Both the position numbers and the translations under genes were made by a program. Below, piece by piece: positions 11,938-23,695 of a stretch of 64,000 nt of DNA. The first letter of the stretch is position 1, and the number at the start of each line of letters is the position of its first letter. The notes under the pieces are model-generated. The model was not told the origin of the DNA. It made no database searches and was given only the letters and a program-made list of their open reading frames with translations. Source of the DNA: Gigaspora margarita (taxonomy: Eukaryota; Glomeromycota; Glomeromycetes; Diversisporales; Gigasporaceae); assembly GCA_009809945.1 (NCBI GenBank), contig WTPW01000439.1, positions 351,349 to 415,348 on the forward strand, read 5' to 3'.

Positions 11938-12903
11938 GGTATAAGTATAGCATAAGTATTATTAATTATTAAAAAAGGCAATTGAATGGTAATTAAAATT
12001 TGCTAAGTGTTACTTTTAAAGTGTTTGGCCAATATAATTTTTTGAGATATAATAGATGATTTTTGTTCATAATAATTTATTTTTTTTATTAAATAATTAT
12101 TTGTTTGTTACTTTGTATATAGTAACTATATATTAAATAAATAAATATTGAATAATAAAATCATTAAATATTAAATAATAATATTTTTGAATAAATATTA
12201 AATAACAATAATTTAATAAATATTAAATAATAATATTATATAATAATATAAATATTAAATTTTTTTATTAAAATTATTGCTTTTCACAGGTTAAATATTA
12301 TTCAAATCTCTCTAATAGCTACTATATTTTCACAATTAGGTTCAGAAGACAGATCCTGAGTATCATGATATTGACAAGATTATATTCATTGTTTCTTTAA
12401 TATTGTTCACAAATTTAAGTGCAATTAAATATCCAAATTACATAATGACAAATTTAAGCAAAGTCACATACTAGTTAAATATATCTTGGCTATTTATTTG
12501 AATTATCTTTACTAAAATCCAATTATACCCTTCATTTATTCGTTTAAAAAAACTCTCAATTTAGCAAGTTTAATTACACCTTTCTAATGCTTATGCTATT
12601 TATACCAAACTATCTTCCTGTTTAAAATTATCTTTCACTTAAGTATATTCAGATCTTAATTATAAATTTAAAAAATTATATTAGATGCTGAAATAACACT
12701 AAAGTAACAAAAAAATACAAAAACTAACTCAACAACTTTTAATACAATTCAATTGCTTTTTTTTTACTTACAGTTCTTGTGCCTTATATTATTCAGAGCT
12801 CTCTTAAGTACTTGCCATCTTGAGTACAAGACTATTTTAATTGTTAAAAAATAATACCTTTAAAAAAGGCCAAAGAATTCACAAACCTACTTAGCTATAT
12901 ATA

Positions 12904-13079
12904 GTCAGACCTCTCTAAATTCTACCTCCCTAAATGCAATACCTCTCTAAATCTACATCTTCTTTTGGGCCCAAATAATATTATATCTATAGATTTTTAC
13001 CTTCCTAAATGCAATACCTCTCTAAATGCACATGCTAGAGCTGGTCCTGACGACGTGTATTTAGGAAGGTTTAACTGTA
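12904..13079. mobile_element. TA-flanked MITE, CAGTCAGACCTCT family
   Basis: Left end (TA)GTCAGACCTCTCTAAAT and right end GGAAGGTTTAACTG(TA), with repeated CTCTCTAAATGCA words inside. The ends resemble those of the elements at 31333, 35294, 55320 and 58166. TA duplication and end sequence suggest a Tc1/mariner or pogo-type non-autonomous element. Confidence 0.7.
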
Positions 13080-13611
13080 CTAGTATGCTAATAGCAAACA
13101 TGCAGCATGAGTAAAAATTCTCCAAGAATGGGATTATATGGGATTAAATCCACTAACCACTAGTAAAGCAAAAAATCAACATATTTTAAAAATTATTTAA
13201 CCATAGGTTGCATGCTTAGCCACTTGTCATATGGGCGATTATATTTTCAAACTACACCAGGGGTCTAGACACATTTGCAGTAACGTGACATGGTGCATGA
13301 GAATTAACCAATCAGAGAACATAAATTTTGATCTTCCCAGATTAGTCTAACATCAAACAAAACACATGTACAAGAAGAAAAAAAAGAGAAAAGAGTGAAA
13401 ATACTTGAAAACTAATGTTTAAATCAGTCTTGAAAACTATATAAAAATGATTTTACATATAGATAGTGGCCTTCTAAGTCTATATATACAAACCCTAGCC
13501 CAAAGAAAAGTGCAGTAAATCATGTAAGTTTCTAGAGGTGGGGTCATTCATCTATCACATCCTATATATATATGTATAAACAGCCAATAATATTGAAGCA
13601 AAATCGATTAT

Positions 13612-13995
13612 TAGTTAATTACAAATAGTTGTTACATAGTAAAGTCTAAATTCTACCATGTCAATTAATAATTATCGATTAAGTAAACTTGTTTGGAAGA
13701 CCAAAATATACATATTTTGAAATTTTTATTAAAATTGAAGAATTTTTTATTATTTAACTTTTAATTTTTACATTTGTCAAATATATTTTTTAANAATTTT
13801 AATTTTTCTGTCGAACATAAAAATCAAAAGTCAATTAATAAAAAATTCTTTAATACTTATGAAAATTTTGTAGTAAATGTATTTTGACCTTTTAAATATA
13901 TTTACTTAAGCGATTTTAATCAATTTGCTTAGTAAAATTTAGACTTTACTATGTAGCGACTTTTGTTGATTGTGGCATAGCTTATTTTTAAGTCA
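13612..13995. mobile_element. Foldback MITE, copy
   Basis: Imperfect palindrome beginning near AATAGTTGTTACATAGTAAAG and ending near CTTTACTATGTAGCGACTTT, with CTTTTAATTTTTAC arms around the centre. The same structure occurs at 47590 and 48165 and in part at 2545. Confidence 0.7.
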
Positions 13996-14115
13996 AAGTC
14001 GTTTTTAAGTTTTATGAAATTTGATTGGTCAACAGTCCTATCACAGGGCGGGGGTCAGGACCTAATCATGTAATTAACTGCACTTCTCTAACCTTAACAT
14101 AAAGCCAAAAAGGTA

Positions 14116-15399
14116 ATCCAAATTAGGATGTCCAGGATTATGCGATGCTATGCTATGCGCATAATTGACCATTTTTTCGTATCACATACACTTCACATAA
14201 TTAAGCAAAAAAAGGCATTCAGATCACATGGCTCAAATATGATTGGTAGTTATGATTTTTGAGATAGGATAGCTAATGTGGGAAAGAATTCTGACAAGTT
14301 CTGATGTAGAAAATGGATGAACTGAAAATACAAGCAAAGAGCATAGCAGGCTTTATTGTGATTGGTCAATTTATGTAGATTATCTTGTGAAATCATAAAA
14401 ATTTTATTGGTTAATCAAAATATCAAAATTTTAAACTAAATTGTTACAAATAAAGAAACTAATGTGCATAAAGATAGTAACAAATTCAATACATGCTGAA
14501 TTTTTACCTTTATTATAAAATCTTGATAACTTAAACATAAAACTATAATCTTTTCACAAACAAAATCTTAACAAACCAAAATATTATTGAAGAAGAATCT
14601 CAACATATATCGAATCAAAAAAAAACAATATAAAATAAAAAGTAAATTAAAAATATTTAACCTATTTTTAGCTGTTAATACTAATAAAAAAAATAATCAA
14701 ACCCCACTTTTAGTACTTGCTCTAACATCAAACTAATCTTTAATTTTATTTAACAATCATTCATTATATAGTTACAATACTACTATTATACTTTATTTAG
14801 ACTCTTCTTATGAAATTATTAAACCTTATAACTCAACTTCAGGTTATTAGCCTATATTAGTCAGATTTTTTTTATTAGTAAAGATTACAGAGAAAAAGTT
14901 CCACAAGTAAAAAACAGCCTAAGCTGCTGAGTTTAATTAATTTATTATACTTATAAGCTAAACTCAAACGTTTAAACATACCTCTCATCTAACTTCCGAA
15001 TTACTTCGTGGATTACTGAATTGCTTTGAAATTTTATAAAATGGGATGTGTTCTTTAAAATTTTTGTGGTCCCAAGCTTTAACAATTCATATTCATGGAA
15101 TCCATTTTTGTGGCTGCTAACGTTACGCTAATAGGTAGTACATATTGTACAACATTTCAGTTAATCATCCAATCAAATTAAAAGCCCGCTATGCTCGAGC
15201 AAGGTTGAGCCAATTTTTTTGATCAATATCTGAATAATTCCAAGGATGGTACATGTTGCATAACACTACGAAGATCGCATAATCTATTTTAATATTTCGC
15301 ATAATCTTAAATTTATTTCGTATTCATCACATAATTGATCCCGCTCAAATTGTATAATTTACCTCATTGCATCGCATAATCCTGGACACCCAAATCCGA
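14116..15399. mobile_element. Inverted-repeat element, about 1.3 kb
   Basis: Left AGGATGTCCAGGATTATGCG and right (reversed) GGGTGTCCAGGATTATGCG define the inverted ends, followed on both sides by GCGATG and a CACATAATT-type region. Interior is A/T-rich with no protein. Superfamily not settled, as no clean target duplication is seen. Confidence 0.55.
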
Positions 15400-15446
15400 A
15401 TGACGCCACACCATGTTATGGTCACGTTACTGCAAAAGTGTCTAGA

Positions 15447-16355
15447 CTCCTGGAGGCAAATCTTACGTTTTTGATACTCCTGCACTTACTTTTTTGATAC
15501 TGATCGACATGAAAATCCCAGTAAAAATAAGAATTTTCAAAACTTTGAGCGAAGATATCTTGGCAACCATAAGACCAAATTTGGTAAACTTTTTTTATTT
15601 GAATTCTATGGCTTCATAGAATTCAAATAAAAAAATTCATCGAATTTAGTCAAGTGGTTGTTGAGTTATCTTCGCTCAAAGTCAGAGAAAATCAAAACGC
15701 CTATCAAAATAGAAGCTGCACCAAATTTTTTATCTAACTTTGAGCGAAGATACCTTGACAACCATCTGACCAAATTTGATAAAACTTTTTTTTTTGAATT
15801 TTATAGCTTCATATAATTCAAATAAAAAAATTTTTATCGTATTTAGTCAAGTGGTTGTCAAGATATCTTCGCTCAAAGTCAAAACTATCAAAATAGAAGC
15901 TGCACCAAATTTTTTCTAACTTTGAGTGAAGATATCTTGACAACCACTTGACTAAATTCGATAAAATTTTTTTATTTGAATTATATGAAGCTATAGAATT
16001 CAAAAAAAAAAGTTTTATCAAATTTGGTCAGATGGTTGTCGAGGTATCTTCGCTCAAAGTTAGATAAAAAATTTGGCGCAGCTTCTATTTTGATAGGCGT
16101 TTTGATTTTCTCTGACTTTGAGCGAAGATAACTCGACAACCACTTGACTAAATTCGATGAATTTTATTTTATTTGAATTCTATGAAGCCATAGAATTCAA
16201 ATAAAAAAAGTTTTACCAAATTTGATCTTATGGTTGCCAAGATATCTTCGCTCAAAGTTTTGAAAATTCTTATTTTTACTGGGATTTTCATGTCGATCAG
16301 TATCAAAAAAGTAAGTGCAGGAGTATCAAAAACGTAAGATTTGCCTCCTGGAGGC
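15447..16355. repeat. Giant palindrome made of four smaller palindromes
   Basis: The two halves (arms of about 450 bp, centre near 15901) are inverted copies: GGCAAATCTTACGTTTTTGA at the left end reappears inverted at the right end. Within it, four units at about 15542-15682, 15738-15879, 15920-16060 and 16114-16258 each begin ACTTTGAGCGAAGATA and end in its complement TATCTTCGCTCAAAGT, giving eight copies in alternating orientation. Each unit can fold on itself around a GAATTCTATG-type centre, and the whole can also fold once. No real coding frame: the open frame at 15818-16021 is a by-product of the repeats. Confidence 0.92.
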
Positions 16356-16700
16356 AGGGACAGTGAAAAATATCGATTTTATTTGGCAAAAATATCGATC
16401 GATTTGGACAAAATTATTGATTTATAGCGATTTATCAAGATTGGCCAATCAAAATGCACGATTTGGTGTAACAAAATGTAACGTGATCAATAATGTAACT
16501 TTCCGGCAAACAGTTTGTTGATTGTCTACTTTTCTGAACCTTACCGACAGTTCAGGTTAGCCAAATTTGTGTTGTCCGGCCCAAATTATACTCTTAATTT
16601 TGCCCAAAGTAGTATTGTTACACCGCATTAAAAATTGTAAAAATATCGATTTCCCTATGATTTGGCCTAAAAATATATTAATCAATAGAAATCTACTCTA
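16355..16700. mobile_element. hAT-type MITE, decayed copy of the 18780 element
   Basis: It begins CAGGGACAGTGAAAAATATC, directly at the edge of the palindrome, and keeps the order of the 18780 copy: TTTGGCAAAAATATCGATC, GTAACGTGATCA, CATTAAAAATTGTAAAAATA, TCGATTTCCCTATGATTTG. The right terminus is lost near 16690. No target duplication. Confidence 0.7.
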
Positions 16701-16802
16701 AAACTAATATAAATATTGTGTAACGATCTACATCAATTGTATCACAATAGCCAGTTGATTACGGCGATCTTTTGACTTTGCGTCAACTTGAATTTTTCAA
16801 AA

Positions 16803-17191
16803 ATGCTTTTAACTTTTTTTCATTTTTTTGAGGAGACCCCTATTAAAAAGTGGACTTCCATGAACATAGTAAAATATTATCGTGAAGAAGATCATCAGAT
16901 AGAATTAAATCTGATATTAAATGATGTCAACAAACATCTTCGCAGAATCGCAAATGGTAATGTTTATGGATTTGAAGAGTCTAAAAAAAAAAAAGCCGAA
17001 GATATTATAAGCAATTGGGGTGTAAGTTCTTCGCATATAGTTGAAAATTTCCATGTCATAAATTAATATTAATTCTATTTTATTAAGACGTGGACAGCAC
17101 CAGCTAAAGAAAAAGATAGAAAAAAACAAAATAATAAAAAGATGATTCAAATGGAGAACGAAAATGTCTTTGAAGGTAAAAAAAGGAATTG
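16803..17191 (+). CDS. Unidentified two-exon gene candidate
   Basis: Exon 1 is open from ATG 16803 to 17021; a GTAAGT donor at 17022 and an AG at 17086-17087 remove a 66-bp intron in phase 0, and exon 2 runs to a TGA at 17189-17191. The product would be about 107 residues, with the words IVKYYREEDHQIEL and LILNDVNKHLRR, then a lysine-rich stretch (ESKKKKAEDI) and a charged end (KEKDRKKQNNKK). A further GTAAAA donor at 17176 means more exons could follow. I do not recognise the family. It could be a fragment of a longer gene or a repeat-borne relic; clean splice signals in phase favour a real exon pair. Confidence 0.4.
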
Positions 17192-17399
17192 ATAATCAAT
17201 TTGCTATATCTAAGAATGAAAATTGTTTAAGTATTGACTTCATTATTAAAATATTTTTAACTAAATAATCGAATGAAAAGTACCGTTGGACGACTAGAGT
17301 TTAGGGTTGGCAGATGGTTTAAAACACGATCTTAAAATCGTTCGTTTGATTTAAATCAGCTAAAAAATTTATACGTATAATGCGATAAAAATTGTTAAA

Positions 17400-17655
17400 G
17401 CCACTTTAGTGCAACCCAAGTTATATAATTGATATGGTCTTTTTAATTTTTTTTTTCGTCCTTATTATTATTTTTTTTTGAATTTAATTTTTTTCATATT
17501 TAATTTTTTTTACTTCGTCTTTAAATTTATTCTTTTTCATAATTAAATTATTTTTTTTCGTATTTAAATTAATTTTTTTTCGTACTAAAACTAATTTTAT
17601 TTTGCACACGTAGATCATATTTATTTTTAAAAAATTTTTTTTATTTTTCCTATAG
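17400..17655. repeat. Poly-T rich low-complexity tract
   Basis: Runs of T broken by TTCGT and AATTAATT words. No coding content. Confidence 0.6.
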
Positions 17656-18108
17656 CAGTCGCGTCGTTCGTAGGTGCCGCTACGTCGTTATGGATTGATG
17701 CTGGTGTTCAAGTTTTTGTTGGTAAGTAATTATGTCGTAGCCGTGCTGCTGTATTTCGTTCTTTTTATTAAGTCCTAATCGTTTGTTGTTTAGTCAGCGT
17801 TGGTACCGTTGAGTAGAAGTCGCGTTAGTATTAGTGATTAGGTCGTTGTTGGTAAGTGATTAGGCTGTAGCTGGTGCTACTGTATTTTGATATTGTTCTG
17901 CCGTTGTTTAAGCTGATGTTGTTGATTAGGCGTCATTATAGCCGTCGAGTGGGTCGTCGTTGGCACTGATTAGGTGGGTGATTAAGTTATGGTTGATGCG
18001 GTTGCCGTTGGAGCGTCGTCGTTGGTACAGGCGATTAGATCGTGATTAGGTCGCTGTTGGTGTTGGTGGTCAGGTCCTGTTGACTATATCGTTGATGCTG
18101 TCTTGTCG

Positions 18109-18110
<2 letters not shown>
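17656..18110. repeat. Degenerate GC-richer minisatellite
   Basis: Loosely repeated words GTCGTTGTTGGTA, GTGATTAGGTCG and TGCTGGTG recur through the interval. The base composition is clearly richer in G than the surroundings. No reading frame was identified. Confidence 0.55.
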
Positions 18111-18111
<1 letters not shown>

Positions 18112-18165
<54 letters not shown>

Positions 18166-18231
18166 TTTTTATTTTTTTATTTTTTTTTTTTTTATTTTTT
18201 TTTTTTTTATTTTTATTTTTTTTATTTTTTT
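18112..18231. repeat. TTA microsatellite and T-rich tract before the gap
   Basis: About eighteen TTA repeats followed by T runs separated by single A. Such tracts often break assemblies, which explains the N run that follows; T-rich sequence resumes on the other side at 18655. Confidence 0.9.
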
Positions 18232-18654
18232 NNNNNNNNNNNNNNNNNNNNNNNNNNNNNNNNNNNNNNNNNNNNNNNNNNNNNNNNNNNNNNNNNNNNN
18301 NNNNNNNNNNNNNNNNNNNNNNNNNNNNNNNNNNNNNNNNNNNNNNNNNNNNNNNNNNNNNNNNNNNNNNNNNNNNNNNNNNNNNNNNNNNNNNNNNNNN
18401 NNNNNNNNNNNNNNNNNNNNNNNNNNNNNNNNNNNNNNNNNNNNNNNNNNNNNNNNNNNNNNNNNNNNNNNNNNNNNNNNNNNNNNNNNNNNNNNNNNNN
18501 NNNNNNNNNNNNNNNNNNNNNNNNNNNNNNNNNNNNNNNNNNNNNNNNNNNNNNNNNNNNNNNNNNNNNNNNNNNNNNNNNNNNNNNNNNNNNNNNNNNN
18601 NNNNNNNNNNNNNNNNNNNNNNNNNNNNNNNNNNNNNNNNNNNNNNNNNNNNNN
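18232..18654. other. Assembly gap
   Basis: 423 consecutive N. Nothing can be said about the content. Open frames drawn across it are artefacts. Confidence 1.
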
Positions 18655-18779
18655 TTTTTTTTTTTATTTTTTTTTATTTTTTAAAATAAAAATTTAGATT
18701 TTATTTTTTAAATTAATTAATGTATATCGTACAATTAAGTCACTGCACGTGACCCGCGAGATATTAGAGTACCAACGGG

Positions 18780-19136
18780 CAGGGACCTGAGAAAATATCG
18801 ATTTGTTTTGGCAAAAATTTATATCGATTTGGTCAAAAATATCGATTTATATCGATTTGCTTGATCGAACTAATCAGAATACAAGTTCTGGAGTAACGTG
18901 ATCATAACGAAATTTTTCAAAAATTTTATGTTTGTTGACTGTCTACATTCCGAAAATTCCGAATAACTCGGGCTGGCCAAATTTATATCATCGGCCAAAA
19001 TTATGCTATTAATTTGGCCTGAATTTGTATTGTTACACTGCATTAAAAATTGTAAAAATATCGATTTCCCTATGATTTGACCTAAAATTATCGATTTATA
19101 TTGATCTAAATAAATCAATATTTTCTCAGGTCCCTG
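18780..19136. mobile_element. hAT-type MITE with perfect 8-bp TSD
   Basis: Termini CAGGGACCTGAGAAAATAT are identical at both ends over 19 bp and continue with one difference over 25 bp. The flanks are CCAACGGG at 18772-18779 and again at 19137-19144. The 357-bp interior has repeated ATCGATTT words near both ends and no protein. The perfect duplication indicates a relatively young insertion; a decayed relative lies at 16355. Confidence 0.95.
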
Positions 19137-19555
19137 CCAACGGGGTGCGAGATCAAGATTTATCATTTCATATTTATATTATTTCAATAAAATGTACATG
19201 GAATGAGTTGAAATATCTTGGTGTTTATGTTCAAAGCAAAGTAAAAAAAAATATCAATTTGTAATATAGTAAAGTATGGTGACATAATTAGGGGATGGCT
19301 AAAGCCTTGTACCTCGTTAGGGTTCGTTTTTGATGCATTTAAGGTTAGCAGGTTATATAGATATCAAGAATGCAATTTATGCAGTATGTAAATCAATATA
19401 TGTACAAGGCTTTAGACGACCCCTTTTTATAAATTACACTAACTTTAACTCTAATTCTAACCTGATCCTAACGATAATGATTGAAATTACTTTGTCTGTG
19501 AAATGAACTTGTCAGTGAATAATCATCAGTGAAATGTGGTATTTGTCAACTCATA

Positions 19556-19791
19556 CAGGGGCGTCCCCAAAAATTCCAGGTCAGAATACTTCGGAGTGCA
19601 TCGGAATCATGGTTAGCTGGATCAGAATTGATCAATTTTGTTCTATCATAAAAAATTTTACTAATAAATCATATCCATTCATTAAGTAAAAAATGCCCAG
19701 CTGATAATTTGCTATAGAACCTGCTAACAACTTAGGCTAAACGCTAACATAGATTTGACGCATCCAACCCGTAATTTTGGGGACCTTCCTG
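19556..19791. mobile_element. Short element with hAT-like ends
   Basis: Left CAGGGGCGTCCCCAAAAATT and right (reversed) CAGGAAGGTCCCCAAAATT. Flanking 8-mers do not match, so age or rearrangement has removed the duplication. The interior is non-coding. Confidence 0.55.
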
Positions 19792-20579
19792 TAAAATGCA
19801 GTAATTGTCAGTGAGTTGATCGGATCCTTGTGATGGATACAAGATAAACAGGTACGAAACAGAAATTAATATGGTAGCTAATAGAATTCGATAATTTATA
19901 GTTGTTAGAGTAAACTACCATAATGCAAATCATATTTTATTACGTATTAGTGATCATTTATATAAATAAATCCAATGCACTCACATGTACTGATATTAGC
20001 TAACCTGATCTATAAATAGTAAGGTTTTAGCGATATTGAGTAATTTAAGTTTCAAGTTGGGATCTTCCTGTAGAAACTGGTTTACCATGTATGATGATAA
20101 TCAAAAGATCAGTAATGAACAAATTTATTCAAATCCTTCGTTATGGCTTCTCACTATTTCTTTAGAGATTAGTGATTATCAATTCATCAGGCTAGTAAAA
20201 AATCTGATGAAAACAAAAGAAAAAATAAAAAGAAATAACACAAGCTATAAATAAATATAGGATAAAATGTTCATAAAATCAATAAAAATACATGCTTCAA
20301 TCACACCGATCCCCATTTAATGATTTGAAGGATTTTTTTCTTCTTCTTCTTTTTCTTCTTTTTTTCTTTTTGCTTAAGTACTAGTACTAGATTTGAATAT
20401 TGCGAGAAAATTATTTTGATAACCAAATGCATGAGCATAGTACAAATTACTGTAGGCAGTAGAACTACCAACTGTTTAAAGTAAAGACTACTTACACCAT
20501 ATGACAAACTTATTACACAGCATGACCAAATATTGTTAAATATGGGATTTCTTTTTCTTTTATAATTTTTTACTATTCA
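19792..20579. other. Gene-free stretch
   Basis: An open frame of 72 codons at 20036-20254 matches nothing I recognise and lacks an ATG at its reported start. A polypyrimidine tract (TTCTTCTTC-rich) lies near 20337-20372. No supported gene. Confidence 0.4.
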
Positions 20580-20815
20580 ATGGATGAAGACAATACATCT
20601 GAAGAAATTACCAATTCAATTGAACCTACTTTTTCAGGTTCAATATCTCAAAATGCACTTTAACCTGGAATGCTTATAGTAACAAACCATCCTCTAAAGC
20701 GAGTAAAAAAAGACTCTTTCTGGAACAATCTCACTGAAGTTGTTGATAAATGACATTGCAACCTTTGCAATAAAGCATACCAAGCAAAGAAATTTTTTTG
20801 AAAGCAAAAAAAATA
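20580..20815 (+). pseudogene. BED zinc-finger relic, probable hAT transposase N-terminus
   Basis: From ATG 20580 the frame reads an acidic start (MDEDNTSEEITNS), an in-frame TAA, then SFWNNLTEVVDK, a TGA, and HCNLCNKAYQAKKF. An aromatic-rich segment followed by C-x2-C is how a BED finger begins in hAT transposases; the TGA sits where such proteins usually have Trp. The His/Cys half of the finger is not visible. Only this N-terminal piece remains. Confidence 0.5.
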
Positions 20816-21658
20816 CAATCAATCCAAAATATGACAGTTTGTCTGAAGAAAATGCCTCTGCAAGTCTCTGCTTAAAGATCTAATATGAAGTGGGTATTAT
20901 TCACTGTAATGAAGATTAATAAATTGGATAAAAAAAAATAATAATGACTAGATGCAATAACATTATAAAGCAAAAATTTATATATTTTAAATGTATTTGC
21001 TTTAATAAATGTAATAGTGATATGAATAATCACCAAAAAAAATAAAAAGTAATAGTGATATAATCTCTAAATAAAAAAAAGTGATAGTGATATGATCATC
21101 AAAAAAAAAATTAATAGTGATATGATTACCAAAAAAAAAAGCAATAGCAATAGCAGGCTTTATTAAACTGCTTATACAAGCATATTTATTAATGCATTTA
21201 TATAAACTGAGTTCAAAAAATTATTTTTTATTTAAATGTGCTTTGAACAAAATTCCAACTAGTTTTAAGCACAAGCTAACTGATTGGAACAGGATAACTT
21301 CTCTAATAAAAAAGTATTTATTGTAAAGTATAACTGAAAAATTGGCTGTATAAGCAACTGATTTGGTAGTTATACTTCCCATATCAGGTTTCATTTTGTT
21401 AGCAATTTACATGTTTAGTTTTCAATTAAATAAATTGTACTAGGCAATTAAACCTTTGTAATAAAAACAAGCTATTAGATTTATAGTGTTTACTGTACAT
21501 GTTTGCTGTAGTTCTACTTTATTCATATTAAATTAATTAGTGCATATAAAGATCAATGTAGCAGATAAACTAATCAAACAAAATATAATAAAATCTAATG
21601 CTTTTGATTTGGCTGATCATACCAGTCCTGTGCACCATTGTGTGCTGCACAGCTATCT

Positions 21659-21690
<32 letters not shown>

Positions 21691-22390
21691 ATATTTTTTT
21701 TATTATATAAAATTATACTTGCTCATACTAATGTATCTTTATGAAATTTGATTAGTTGTATTAAATCAGCTAACTTTATAAAGATCATGTTCATTGCATG
21801 ATTAATTCTAATCAATTTGTAAATTAATAATCAATGCATGAGAATTAAATAACTCATACCCAAAATTCCTAATTATTAGCAGGACCAGAAATGCTCTGCA
21901 TTATTAAAAATTTTACATAAAAAATCATAGCCTTCATTATTCTCACTTAGATATCTTATCAAACATTATGAACTTTATTAAATATTATGGAGATACATGA
22001 TAAGTGTGTACTCCGCTTCATTGCTTTTCTTTTTTGTTATTGCATACTGTGCTCATAATAATTCAATATATATGTGGATATGCTCACATGATGAAGTATA
22101 AATAAGGATTGAAAGTATAGGCACACTCTAAGGTATGGCGCATTCTACTTTAAAAAAATTAGCAAGTTCAAGCCAATGCTATGCTGCATCACATTCAACT
22201 CACCACATGACAATGAGCAAGTTACTAATTGCAATGAATGAGAGCAGGAGAGGTAGGCCTAACATAAAGGAGCCAGATCATACTTGGGGCAAAGAGAACA
22301 AGTGAACAAGACAAGCAAAGTAAGAAAACACTGAAATTCATTATTTACTCCCACATGCATTTTTATAATCTCTGTTATATGGATAATATT
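20816..22390. other. Gene-free AT-rich stretch with TA microsatellite
   Basis: At 20990-21140 a word like AGTGATATGATCACCAAAAA repeats about four times. A (TA)n tract lies at about 21660-21686, just after a copy of the hairpin motif. No coding content was found. Confidence 0.5.
21624..21655 (+). repeat. Hairpin motif, copy 2
   Basis: AGTCCTG, then stem TGTGCACCA / TGCTGCACA with one mismatch, then CAGCTA. Relative to copy 1 the stem bases have changed on both sides while most pairing is kept. Confidence 0.6.
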
Positions 22391-22399
22391 AATAACATG

Positions 22400-23035
22400 C
22401 ATTAGTGAGTCATGAAATATGTATCACCAGAATAATAGGTTTGCTACAGAATTTTTTATAGTAACTCACAATATAAACAATAATAATTCCAATGCAAACT
22501 AATTCAATTACATATAGTGATTATTATAATAGCAAACAAATTATGTATGAAAATTTTTTAAATAAATTACAGTAATTTTAATCCAAACTCTACCTTAGCT
22601 GTGTATAATGTGTTGAATAGGTTTGTATCAATATTTTTATAGCAATTCATAAAAGAAATTATAATAATTCCAATACAAGCTTACTCATTTTTCATCATTA
22701 TTAGAATAGCAAATTCTGCAACAACAAAATGTTTTCAGTAACTCATAATAGAAATTGTGATGATTCTAATGCAAATAAACTCAACTTTATAGAAAATAGA
22801 AGACAATTCCAATGCAACCTACCTTAACTTTAAATCATATAGTGGCTTCCAAATACATAGCAAGTTTTTATAACAAAATTTTTTAAAGTAACTCATAGTA
22901 TAAATCACAATAACTCTTATTTGTATATTGTAGTCACCAAAATAGTGAGATTTTGTAAAAAATTCTTTATAAAAAAATAATAAGTTCAATGCAAACTAAT
23001 TCAAGCTTAACTATATAATTTAATAGAGGTGCCAA
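22400..23035 (-). repeat. Dispersed satellite, inverted block
   Basis: Read on the minus strand, units of about 90-130 bp show TTTGCATTGGAATTATTA, AGTTACTATAAAAAATTC and TATTCTGGTGATACAT in the order seen in the main array (61060-63930). At least four degenerate units are present, opposite in orientation to the other blocks of the window. Confidence 0.65.
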
Positions 23036-23695
23036 TAGTGCTCCATTTTACTCTTGTATATTTATATAAATTATATAGCTAATATTTTAGAAATATAATA
23101 TTTGTATAAATTTATAAATTTTATTAAATAAAAAAGAATTTAAATAAACTTGTATTAATTTTTAAGCTATCCAGCTAGTGATTTATTTATTCAATGAGAA
23201 AACCATTTGCATTTGGCCAATAGTAACTTGGGAATTAGTAGATCCAAAATTCTGATCTGAAATTGCTTCAAAAAATTGATGAAATCTGATCTCAAGATCA
23301 CACTAATTTTAGCTATAAAAATTGTATATACTAAGTTCTTTTTCTTGAATAAAGCATTATATAATTTTTTATTTATTTATTTTATTATTTATTTTATCCT
23401 CTCTTTTGTGAGAGCAATGTAATATTAACTATTAAACCAAATTATTTTACATAGTTACTTACTCTACTAGAATCTCTAAACTAAATATAACTTGAAGTCA
23501 ATTTGTTATAATAGATTTACTACTTTAAAAATAGGTTGTTTATTTTATTTGTTTGTTTTATGTACCCTCCTTTCTGCACCATTTTGAGATTTCTAAAAAG
23601 TGATGTTAAGGCTGTTTAAAGTTAATTTTTCAGTTTACATCAACCCTCCCTTGTTCTCTTTGATGTCCTTCGCTAAAATGATCATATAAAAAGTA
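23036..23695. other. Gene-free AT-rich stretch
   Basis: Non-coding. A TTTATTTATTTTATTATTT tract near 23370 and a sequence resembling 25640-25870 (TTTACTACTTTAAAAATAG word in both) suggest a diverged duplicated repeat. Confidence 0.45.

Larger units (their letters stand above)
11222..13250. mobile_element. Large foldback element with two nested MITEs
   Basis: Two arms of about 450-600 bp are inverted copies. Examples: CATATGACAAGTGGCTAAGC (right, reversed) against TATATGACAAGTAGCTAAGC (left); AAGAATTCACAAACC-type words against GTTTGTGAATTCTTTGGC; and GATAATTTTAAA-containing blocks near the centre. The left arm carries a hAT MITE (11678-11937) and the right arm a TA-flanked MITE (12904-13079); removing both improves the arm match. 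No coding frame was found. The edges are approximate and no target duplication is clear. Confidence 0.7.
13258..15452. mobile_element. Element with hAT-like inverted ends, 2.2 kb
   Basis: The left end CAGGGGTCTAGACACATTTG is matched on the right by CAGGAGTCTAGACACTTTTG in reverse complement, and the match extends through GTAACGTGAC to about 40 bp. No transposase is visible inside. Flanking 8-mers do not match, so either one end was reached by later insertion (the palindrome at 15447 abuts it) or the copy is rearranged. It contains the elements at 13612 and 14116. Confidence 0.55.

Noticed and set aside
18080..18697. Open frames across the N run
   Set aside because: They consist of microsatellite codons and unknown bases; the same applies to the frames across 52057-52501.
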